DNA of 64,000 nt from Simmondsia chinensis. Lineage: Eukaryota > Streptophyta > Magnoliopsida > Caryophyllales > Simmondsiaceae. The notes under the pieces were generated by a model that searched no databases, had not been told where the DNA came from, and saw nothing but the letters and a program-made list of their open reading frames with translations. A program made the position numbers and the translations under genes. The stretch spans positions 7,819,501 to 7,883,500 of the forward strand of contig JAGTTD010000018.1 of assembly GCA_018398585.1 (NCBI GenBank), read 5' to 3'. How positions within the stretch are numbered: the stretch's first letter is position 1; each line of letters opens with the position of its first letter. This document shows, in pieces, positions 55,500 through 64,000 of the stretch.

Positions 55500-57348
55500 A
55501 GATGTTTAAAGATGAGACGCATCACTGGTGAAGAAGCTCCTAGAGGAGATTTCTCCAATGGCATTCCGGTGAAACTCCAGGTATTCCCGGGGATCTCTTG
55601 AGTAGATGAAGCTACAAAGAAAATAGTAGAGGTTAGCCTTTGTTCAAGCCATTTGAAGAAAAATTCCAAAGCTTTAGAGATGGCTGTTTACCTGGTAGTG
55701 CTTTCTTTAGAGTTTGTCTTACTTTGACTGGTTGGGCTCCTCTTGAGTTAGGACTTGCACATCTACAAGCTCAAGGGAAGGCGCTAAATACTGCTTGGCT
55801 CCTGGTCTTTAAAGAGGACCAATAGGCTTATAACTAAGCTGAGAAACGAGGTGTGACACACGGGGCATACCTACAAGGAACATGGTACCCATAGGTTGAA
55901 TTAACCTCTAAGTTGGACTCATAGCGCTCTTTATACTAAGGGAGCTGAATAGAGATCCTCTTGACCCACCATAGGTTCTTGGTCCTTAGGCTTGGAAAAT
56001 GAATGTCCTAGACCATTCCAAATTACCTAGCAAACAATTGAGGCCTATAAGTCTCTACACCAGGTTGGGTCTGGTGGTAGAAGAAGAGATCTTGGGGGCA
56101 CAAGATTGTCTACCAGACTGGAGCATTGCTGTCTACTGGGACATTATAGTGGAAGTCCAGTTTCTTGGATGAACAGGGACCAAGTTTCCTCTCCTCGAAG
56201 GGAGTCCATCGGATCCCTGACCTACCTCAAGGAGACATAAGCTTCTCAGGGCATCGGTCAAAAGACCATCCTAGTGGTAAGAGAACCTCTCTACTAGCAA
56301 ATTGCTTTCTATAATAGGTGATTCCATCATTTGTGGAGGCAAAGGGTCCTCTATAGCAGAACTTAAGCAAATAGGCTTGGACGCACGGTTGGATCAGCCA
56401 TAAGGGTGCTCCCAGCTAGACAGCATAGTTCTTAATTATGATGTCTTTGAGGGATCCATATACTTGGGCCAAGAATAATGGTCCTATAGCCAAAGGACCA
56501 ATACTAAAGGCCAGGTTTATTGCCAACATTTTAAGATATTTAAGCACAGTGTTGGCGGAGTTAACAAAGAAAAACTTGTTTAACCAAAACAAGTAAAAAG
56601 AAACCTCTTCTTCCTTGGACCCATGTCCATAGTTATGACTTTCTGTGACGAAAGCTTTAACCAAAGTTTCATAACTAGTGGGTAGGTTGGTCACAGAAAA
56701 AGAAGAGGCAAAGGTTTCAACCTTTTTAGAAATAAAAGAATCGAGAGGCAATTCATCTCCCCTTGGAGAAAGACCTATTAAGGCCACTATGCCCCTTAAG
56801 ATAATCCCTAGAAAGCCCTTGTGGAGGACAAAAGCATTATAAAAGATGTTCCAATAATAGGTGAGAGCTGTCATGATGGGATAATCATACCTAAGGGCAA
56901 TCTTGGAGAGCATGATAGTTTCATAGATACGGGGATTCCTCCATTCATCCTCATAGACGAGAGTGAAGCGATCTACCCATTCAGCGTATATCTTGGTCAA
57001 GAATGTCCACCCTTTGAAGGGGGCAGCTTCTCTAATGACGCGTCTTCCTCCTAAAGAATGACCTGTAGAAACTTTGCCAAGTAAAAGAGACTTGTCAGTA
57101 TCAGGGAACACACCCTTCAGGTTGGGGACGTCAAAAGAAGGGTCAAAGATGGGCCCTAGGGCATATGGTTCATGGATCGAAGAGGGATCATTCTCAAGAA
57201 AGATCTCCTTGATGGTACCAAGGTCAGTAGGGCTCTAAAGCCTATCAGAGACCATTGAAACGTCTAATTAAACCAGACATGCCAACTGCTCTATAGGGCT
57301 ATCAACATGAGGGATGGTGGCAGAAACAACGTAGGAGATTTGAGCCAT
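55500..57348 (-). pseudogene. antisense PMD gene of the second Tat element
   Basis: The start ATG at 57348 gives MAQISYVVSATIPHVDSPIE, parallel to the Gypsy-1 copy, and an in-frame TAG again falls at codon 38 (57235-57237); codon 30 or so carries a further stop. The best frame (56416-57111, 231 codons) holds EAAPFKGWTFLTKIYAEWVD, RIYETIMLSKIALRYDYPIM, FVLHKGFLGIILRGIVALIG, VSFYLFWLNKFFFVNSANTV and SIGPLAIGPLFLAQVYGSLK, a nearly complete plant mobile domain. Downstream (to about 55500) the reading is broken. It lies between integrase (missing here) and the 3' LTR, on the strand opposite to element transcription. Function in the element is unknown. Confidence 0.82.
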
Positions 57349-57639
57349 TTCTTAGTGGTTAGAAAGAATCTTAAGATGCTAAGAATAATCAACAACATAG
57401 TTTGAAGAAGTCAAAAGCTGAGAGCAGGTGTTTAGATGCTTGATCACAATAGAAAGAGAGCATAGAGCACAAAGCGGAGTTTCGAAACTCTAATAGTCGT
57501 ATTTGTAAGCATGTGGGAACGAAGGAAGGTGAAAAGTCAAATAGTATTCTCTCGACTCTCTGCAGCCGTTAGGGGCCAAATCAAGCAGATTTTTTACTCG
57601 TTGGAATTTGAGATTACCAATGGCTAAAAGGGGGCCATT

Positions 57640-57733
57640 TGTTTACACCCCAAACTTGAGAGAGTTGGGACGACTTCGTTTTCAAGCAAAGCGCCACGCG
57701 CTTATCATGTGAGGCCATCCTCAAGGGACATAA
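57640..57733 (+). repeat. start of the second Tat element's 3' LTR, truncated
   Basis: tgtttacacccc and the following ttgggacgacttcgtttt and gcgccacgcg segments correspond to the Gypsy-1 LTR start on its sense strand. It is interrupted by Copia-3 after 57733. Confidence 0.78.
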
Positions 57734-59990
57734 TGTTAGGAACAGTGTCCTGAAATCCAGATTTATTCTGGATATATTATTTTTATTAATAAATAAAATC
57801 GAAGTTCCAGTCGTTTCCTAGTTAAATTTGTGTAAGTGAGCATTTATACTGTATGTGATTTTCTTTTGGGAGACATCCATTAGATGGGTGTAGTCCTCAT
57901 ACTACAATTTACAAGTTTGTTCTAAGTGGTATATGAGACTAAGCCACAAATAGACTTGGAACAAATAGTATGGATTGTTGTTTGAAAGACTCGTAGTCGA
58001 AGACAAGTTTGGACAACTTATATGTTAAGACTATAACGTGACACTTTAGATGACTTGTCTTGGTCACGTGGATAGAAATCCAAAAGTGTTAAGTTAGTGT
58101 GTTTAATAAGATTGACACACTGAGTTGGACCATGTGAGTTACTTATTTCTAGACTACTATCGGAAATTAGTGATTCACATTGTACTGTTTGAACAACGAC
58201 TCTAAATCCTGAGGGTATTATGGACTTGTGCATGGAGCGTTAGTTACTTTGGTGTACTATAAGTAAGGTCTAAACGAATGACTAAAATCCCACGTACACT
58301 GGGTAGCAATGTGAAGTGTGACAAGGATCAGATATTCAATAGGGAATCTACAGTCTCTTATGAGATACAGGTGTCCCCTTAGTTGATTCGCAAATATTTG
58401 AATAGTTCGGAAACTTTGGCCAAAGTATTCTAAGTGTTTGACATTTGAAGTTTATACTGGAATACGTTCAAGTATAAATAAATTATTCAGTGAAGGGCGA
58501 GTCAGTAACTAATGGAGAAGCCGTGAGAAGGATAATGGCAGTGGTTATATTTATCATTTGTCATGGGCATCTAGTGGAGGGGTTGTTGTCATCAATACAG
58601 TCTATTAGGGAGATATCGAATAAATAATTTAAGTCTGGAGTACAGTAAGATTTATTTAGTAGAATTAAGTCTCCTTAAATGGTAATTAATTAATATTATG
58701 AGATGGTTTAATTTAACCCATTTGGAGCTAAATTTAAATTATCCCTGAAGTCCCTGCGCAAGCCTCTGTATTTATTGCCATTGAAAAAAATATTAAAGAA
58801 TTCATGAGATGAATTATTTATCCATAAAATGGGTAAATTAATTTTGCCAAATATTATTCATGAGATGAATAAAAATTAAAAATTATAAAATAAAATAATT
58901 TTGGAAAATTAAAATTCATAAGATGAATTTTTCCATGTGGGAAATAAAGCAAAAACAAAAAAAAAAATAGCGAAAAGCTGCACAGCTAGCAATCCGTGTG
59001 CTTCGGATCCGACGAACCACGTGTGTCGCGCTAGGTCGCTCCCTGGCTATTCTCGTGCACGGGCGCGGACCAATCAGGACACGCCACGTGTCACGCAGTT
59101 TGAATTAAATAAACAGGCAAATTTGAACCGTGTTAAAACGTGTCATTTTGGGATGCTTTTGCTCGAAACGCTGCTTTTGGTTTTAATAACTGCGAATCCT
59201 ACTTCGATTAAAATTAGATTTTTTGCTCCGGTATATTCCTATAAATAGAGGGGTTTATTCCGAGGTTTGGCATTGAAGTTAAAATATTTCTTTAGAGTTC
59301 CTGGAATTGTTTCGGAGACTCAATTGGAGAGAAAAATTTCCGTTGAAATTTTTCTTTCCTCAGTTTAATATTTTTCGGAGCCCACCTTTTGGACAGTTCG
59401 AGGTCATTGTGTAGAAGGCCTCGGGGTCTCGATTTTGAAGAATATTATTGTCTTTCTGGTTTTTCTTTTATTGGAGCAAATCCAGGTATGTTTTTCTTTT
59501 TTTCTTCTTTTAGTTTCGTTTTTCTATTTATTTATAGTATTCATTATTATACATGTTTAAGTTTATGTATTATTATTAATGTATTAGAGTAAAAGGCCTG
59601 TAGATCTAAATTAAGAATTTAGACCTGTTGATTTAAATTATGAATTTAAGTCAGTAGATTTGAAATTAAGAATTTTAAATCGACCCTAGGTTTAGAGTTA
59701 TGAATTCTAAACCCGTTTCACTGCGTAAACTTTAGGGAGAATTTTTGAAATTCATCCCAACAACCGATATTAAGGCAAAGGGTTTATAGAGATAAACCTA
59801 TTCCTGAGAACTCTCGCACGTGAGGTGTCACGAAGCGTGACTCTCCAACCAGGGGCTTAGGTAGAGAGAAGAGTCTCCTACTCTATGTGCTCTAATAGGT
59901 GCCTATTGTTGTGACCATAGTTGAGAACTGTGAACCCAATAGTCGGCATCAAAATTTATTTTCTAACAAAACTCATATCTTTTCCCAACA
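57734..59990 (+). repeat. Copia-3 5' LTR
   Basis: The TG start is placed where Tat LTR homology ends, and the CA end directly abuts the primer-binding site. TATA box at 59240-59248 (tataaatag), leaving about 740 bp for R/U5. No second copy is in the window to confirm the borders. Confidence 0.78.
59240..59248 (+). promoter_or_regulatory. TATA box of Copia-3 5' LTR
   Basis: tataaatag followed by agggg and a T-rich stretch. Confidence 0.55.
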
Positions 59991-60189
59991 ATTGGTATCA
60001 GAGCCAGCCTCTGATTACATTCATAATATACATAAATAGGTATAATAAGATCGAAATAAATAGATTTGCGAATTAATAAAATAGAGATTTTATTAAGAAG
60101 GAAAAATTAGTGTAATTTGACGTATTGATTTAAATTGTTGAATCGATAATGAATTAATGATTCATTCATATGATTATTTTTATTTTTTA

Positions 60190-61110
60190 TTTAAATTGTT
60201 TAAATCGGTTTAAAAGAGTTAATAGTTAACTAGGTTATGTAAAGTATCGATTTAAATTGTTTAAATCGGTTAAAAGATTTAATAGTTAACTAGGTAGTTT
60301 ATAGTAACGATTTAAATTGTTTAAATCGTTAATTCAGAACAACCCGTAAAATTGCAATTATATTGTTCGTATACTAAGATTGTACGTTATCTGTCATGAT
60401 TTATGAAATCGGACAAAATTGATATAATAAGATTAGATTCAAATATTTTTAATAATCGATAAAGTTGACCTAATAAGATTAGATTCAATTATTTTATACA
60501 AAATCGGATACAATTGATCTAGTGAGATTAGATTCAATTTATTTTAAAATTAATTATTTTAATTTAAAAAAAATTAAAATAAAAAAATTTTGTCAATCGC
60601 TGACATCAGCAGCAACTTAAAAAAAAGTTCTTTTTATTTTTTAATTTTTGGGATGTGCAGACGTCAGTACTGATTTACATAATAATTATAAATTAATTAA
60701 TTTTCTTTTAGAATGAGATTCTAAATTAAATTATGAGATAATTTAAGTTGTAAATCAGTATTATTTTAAATAAAAGTTATTTGATTTTATTTTAGAATAA
60801 GATTCTAAAATAGACTATGGGATAGTCTAAGCACAAAATCGCTACTGATTTTAAATAAAATTATTTTTAATTTAATTTTGGAATTAGATTTTTGAAAAAT
60901 AGATTTTGTGATAATCTAAATTAGATGTTGGTACTATTTTAATTAAAATTAATTAATTAATTTTATTGATTGGTTTTAGAATTAGATTCTAATGTAAGAT
61001 TATGAGATAATCTATACTGTAAAACGATAGTATTTTAAATAAATTAATTAATTAATTTTGGTTAATTCTAAAGGGGATTATGAGATAATCCGGGTTGTAA
61101 GTACAAGTTA
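60190..61110 (+). repeat. three successive short tandem-repeat arrays in the Copia-3 leader
   Basis: Array 1: tttaaattgtttaaatcg begins at 60190, 60251 and 60311 (period about 60). Array 2: atcggacaaaattgat-type units begin at about 60408, 60455 and 60503 and share taagattagattcaa (period about 47). Array 3: gaat-agatt units at about 60711, 60795, 60881, 60979 and 61063 share attatgagataat (period 84-98). All are AT-rich with internal palindromes. Confidence 0.85.
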
Positions 61111-61210
61111 ATTAAAAACCACTGGTTATAAAAATCAAGTGGGAGTGAGGTTTCAATTGTTGTAACCTCACGATCTTCATTACCGGTCTAGCAGTATAGG
61201 AGATCGATAG

Positions 61211-61520
61211 ACCTCCCCGTGGAGCATGTCGGTTTGTCAATTACAGGGTTGGACTTCTTTTAGAATAAACCAAAGTACAAAGAAGCGATGCGACCACGCT
61301 GCCATGGAGTATTTCGTGTATTTGTATGGAGGTTTAGGTAATGGTTTACACTTGACTAGCGTAATGCATTAGCCTCCCCGAGGAGCTCTGCTGTGTCATG
61401 TTAGAGACTAAGGTAAAGTGGTGAGTTAATCATGTTTAGTAAGAGTTACAAGAAAACGGGTTAATTGAGAATAGTTCTCACCTAAACTAGCTTCGTGCGA
61501 CCCCGCTGCCGGGGAGTAAG
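61211..61520 (+). repeat. dispersed GC-rich hairpin motifs in the Copia-3 leader
   Basis: ctccccgtggag (about 61213), gctgccatggagt (61299), ctccccgaggag (61374) and ccccgctgccgggg (61501) recur in otherwise AT-rich sequence. Three of the four can form short stems. Confidence 0.6.
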
Positions 61521-61839
61521 GAGTGGTGTGTTTGGGTCATCATTGTATGCATGATATACAGTTTGGTGGATATCTGACTTATTATGTATGCTAAATTGAA
61601 AGAATATATATCACTGCATTATACATGACTCATATAAGGTAGTTCCACAAATGTTTACATTTACAGTATTTTTGATACGGATACGGATACGGTTGGCGAA
61701 CTTCACTTGATTTCAAATACATAATGTACCCACTGGAACAAATCACTTTGCCTTGGAAAAATTAAGTTAGACTTACTTATTACTCACAAGGGGTACCTAT
61801 TAGATAGAAAGGAAAAGAGTAAGGTCACTATTGTAGCAA

Positions 61840-62110
61840 CCAAGTCCATAAGGAAGTCAGCAAAAGAAAAGTGTTTATTTTGCAAGAAAACTAGGCCCAC
61901 TGGAGGAGAAACTATACTAAGTACATAGCTACTCTTCCTACAAAGACTGTTAAGCTATCTAGTGAAGGTATATTGATATCTCACTTATTTGAGTCATGCG
62001 TAGTTGAGAGTCCACTACTTTCCTGGTGGGTGGACTCTGGTTTACGGACCTTAGCTGTAATATGTTATAGGAGCTCAGGCTAGGCCAAAGGCTACATGAT
62101 AGGTGTTATA
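61840..62110 (+). pseudogene. Copia-3 gag C-terminus and protease remnant
   Basis: KKSVYFARKLGP near 61870 resembles a decayed zinc knuckle (C-x-x-C-K-K-x-G-H), and SWWVDSGLRTLAV near 62020-62060 matches the WWLDSGATTHV protease active site with the downstream residues lost. Several frame breaks surround both. Confidence 0.5.
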
Positions 62111-62347
62111 CCTGATGGTCAGGGACTGTACAATAATAGTGGTCTTAAGTGTAGGAGACGTTAGCTTAGACTTTAGTGATAGAGGTTTGTTTTAAAGGAT
62201 TGTTTATTTGTAGCTACTCTGCACATGAATTTGATTTCTGTATCTCGTTTTATGAATAATTGTTATTCAGTTGATTTTGATAATGAAAATTTTAATATGA
62301 GAAATAAATTATTTATTTTCACATGTACATGAATAAATTATTTATTT

Positions 62348-63260
62348 ATGATATTTTCTTATCAAAACTATGGTAATTGTTTAAATGAATCTAACGTAAG
62401 TTCACTTGTTCAATCTTTTAAAAGAAAACACCCTGAATGTCATAATGCCTATACAAGGCACCAATGTTTAGGTCACATTAATTCGAACAGGATCCAAAGA
62501 TTGGTAAAAGATGGACTGATAAAGGCTTTGGACTTGAGGTCATTACCAGTTTGCAAATCCTGCATAGAAAGAAAGAGGACCAAGTTTGTCTTTAAGAGTA
62601 AAGGCAACATGGCTGGTGGCTTGCTTGGGCTGGTTCACATAGATGTATGTAGACCAATACATGTTCAGGTAAGAGGTGGGTATGAGTACTTATTCACGTT
62701 TAGTGATGATTACTCAAGGCATGTATATGTTTACCTAATTAGACATTAGTTGGACTCTTTTGAAAAGTTCAAAGAGTAAAAAGCTGAATTTTAAAAGATA
62801 TTAGATAAACAAGTTAAGTCAATTCGATCAAATCGAGGTGGTGAATATTTTTCAGGTGAGTCTTTAGAGTTCCTAACTGCAAATGAGATAGGATCTCAGC
62901 TTTCTGCTTTGGGTACACCGTAGTAGAACGGTGTTCAAGATAAAAGAAACAAAGACAATCTTTTCTACAGTTGTTTTGATCAAAATGGTTTTTAATACTA
63001 TGCAAGACACTTAGAGAAGGATTTTGCAAATAAGCTACAAAAACAAAAACAAAAACAAAATGGTATTAAAGGAAAATGACAATAATTCTGAACAGCTAGA
63101 CACAACTTAAGACATAGTGAATGCATTAGATGCACCACTGATAGGAGCAAAAATGCTCCAGGTACACGAGAGCTTAGATGTGGTGGGAGGATTGTCAGAA
63201 CACCTGACAGGTTCATAGCAGGAGCCTTAGTGGTTGACTGTGGCATTGAATCTGATCCTT
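62348..63260 (+). pseudogene. Copia-3 integrase
   Basis: The open segment 62348-62749 carries RHQCLGHINSNRIQRLVKDG and CKSCIERKRTKF (HHCC region), LLGLVHIDVCRPIHVQ with the first catalytic Asp and FSDDYSRHVYVYLI. After a frame break, RSNRGGEYFSGE and NGVQDKRNKDN cover the second Asp and Glu regions with both residues changed (SNRGGEY, VQDKRN). A run of Lys/Gln codons near 63040 has replaced the following part. RCGGRIVRTPDRFI (about 63178-63220) is the copia linker between integrase and RT. Confidence 0.8.
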
Positions 63261-63261
63261 T

Positions 63262-63600
63262 TAGCAGCCATGAAGCAGTTAAGTCTTATGGTTTTGAGCA
63301 ATCTATTGACGAACCATGCGTGTACAAACGACATCAAGGGAAAGTAGTGACTTTCTTAGTTTTATATGTCAACGATATACTACTCATTGAGAATGATGTG
63401 GGGGTGTCATTAGCTGTAAAGACTTGGTTGTCATGATAGCTCAATATGAAAGATATAGAAGAAGCCAGCTCTACTCTTAAGATTAAGCTTCTGCGAGGTC
63501 GTAAGAGTAGGATGTTAGATCTCTCTCTAGCCACTTACATTGACAAAACGTTGTAAAGTATAGCATGGAGTCCCTCTCCTTTTTGAGTAGTGTTCTAGGA
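63262..63600 (+). pseudogene. Copia-3 reverse transcriptase, C-terminal part only
   Basis: EAVKSYGFEQSIDEPCVYKR, VTFLVLYVNDILLIENDVGV and ATYIDKTL correspond to the C-terminal third of copia RT. The catalytic motif is YVND instead of YVDD. Everything from the RT start to the KQAPR block is missing, so the linker before it is joined directly to this part. A TGA (63436) follows in the frame. Confidence 0.85.
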
Positions 63601-63639
63601 CACCTCAAGAGGAGGAGCAATTGAGGAATATTCCATATA

Positions 63640-64000
63640 TTTGACAGTGGGAGCCTTAGGTATGCCATGTTGTGCACGAGACTTGATGTCTGCTATGCTA
63701 TGGTATAGTAAGAAGGTGTTAGTCTGACAAGGGTCCAATGGACTAGGTGGCAGTGAAGTGTTTTCTCTAGTTCTTAAGAAGAACTAGAGATCCTATGCTG
63801 ACTTTTCAAAGTCACGAGCTGGTTCCAGTTAGGAATATTGGTTTAAGACTTTCAGTCAGATTAAAATGGTAGACGTTCGACGTCTAAGCATGTCTTTACC
63901 TTTTGGAGTGGGAGCTATTAGTGAGAGGAATGTCAAGTAATATTGTATTGCTGACTTCGCAGTAAAGTAATTGTGCTCGCTACGGGTTAGGCTCAATAGA
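63640..64000 (+). pseudogene. Copia-3 RNase H, partial
   Basis: YLTVGALGMPCCARDLMSAM (expected AVGSLMYAMLCTRPDICYAV) and QYCIADFAVK (expected KQSCIADSTMEAEY) can be aligned with copia RNase H with several changes. It reaches the window edge, so the true end is not seen. Confidence 0.6.

Larger units (their letters stand above)
55410..57733 (+). mobile_element. 3' part of a second Tat-type gypsy element
   Basis: On the minus strand the sequence from about 57650 down to 55500 parallels 19640-21750 of Gypsy-1, including the antisense PMD gene. The polypurine tract ctaaaagggggcc precedes an LTR start TGTTTACACCC at 57640, which matches the Gypsy-1 LTR start read on its own strand. The LTR is cut at 57733 by Copia-3. 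The left limit (about 55400-55500) is where similarity fades; no gag-pol part remains. Confidence 0.8.
57734..64000 (+). mobile_element. Copia-3, long-LTR Ty1/copia element (runs past the window end)
   Basis: A 2257-bp LTR (TGTTAGGAAC...TTTCCCAACA) is followed by attggtatcagagcc, an initiator tRNA-Met primer-binding site, at 59991. A repetitive leader (60.2-61.1 kb), a decayed gag/protease (61.7-62.1 kb), integrase (62.3-63.2 kb), the C-terminal part of RT (63.26-63.6 kb) and RNase H (to the edge) follow in copia order. Gag is barely recognisable, and a large deletion fuses the integrase tail to the end of RT. The 3' LTR is beyond the window. Confidence 0.88.

Noticed and set aside
1..64000. 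CRISPR arrays, bacterial operons, tRNA genes
   Set aside because: The window is plant nuclear DNA; no CRISPR-like direct-repeat/spacer pattern and no complete tRNA cloverleaf was seen. The tRNA-like matches are primer-binding sites.

Overview
This window is plant nuclear DNA that has been almost entirely built by transposable elements. The retroelement lineages (Ty1/copia, chromodomain Ty3/gypsy, Tat-type and Athila-like Ty3/gypsy), a SINE body with a (TTG)n tail, initiator-tRNA-Met primer-binding sites and AT-rich spacers all point to an angiosperm, probably a eudicot. I found no host protein-coding gene that I would defend. Most LTR insertions are closed by matching TG..CA ends and 5-bp target-site duplications (TSDs), so the order of nesting can be read directly.

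Layout. 1-7.3 kb: AT-rich spacer with small elements. These are a candidate MITE (31-582), a 660-bp TIR element with an 8-bp TSD (891-1550) that carries a nested SINE (1107-1359), an orphan LTR-plus-leader fragment (1861-3064) and a second SINE (3233-3433). 7.3-12.0 kb: Copia-1 (+), complete but decayed, with LTRs of only 139 bp. 12.4-15.3 kb: a minus-strand copia derivative that keeps gag-protease but has lost the integrase core, reverse transcriptase (RT) and most of RNase H. 17.2-39.3 kb: a three-level nest. Copia-2 (-) has a 15.9-kb Tat-type gypsy (Gypsy-1, -) inside its 3' LTR, and Gypsy-1 is in turn split by an Athila-like solo LTR (29285-30719). 39.5-45.2 kb: Gypsy-2 (+), a compact chromodomain element whose gag-pol frame is broken by one frameshift and a few nonsense codons. 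45.7-53.4 kb: a non-autonomous Athila-like element (-) with 2.2-kb LTRs and only a gag zinc-knuckle remnant. 54.0-55.4 kb: an orphan LTR. 55.4-57.7 kb: the 3' part of a second Tat element (+). 57.7 kb to the window end: Copia-3 (+), which inserted into that Tat LTR and runs off the edge.

Two observations stand out. First, the SINE at 1107-1359 (- strand) has an essentially full-length 5S rRNA sequence as its 5' head, joined to a SINE body that the second SINE carries without the 5S part, and it is bounded by a perfect 19-bp TSD. A 5S-headed SINE with a separable body is unusual for plants as far as I know. Second, both Tat elements carry, on the strand opposite to gag-pol, a gene with a plant mobile domain (PMD). 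Its two copies share the same start and an in-frame TAG at exactly codon 38. All coding regions appear decayed; the notes below separate what is read from the sequence from what is inferred.
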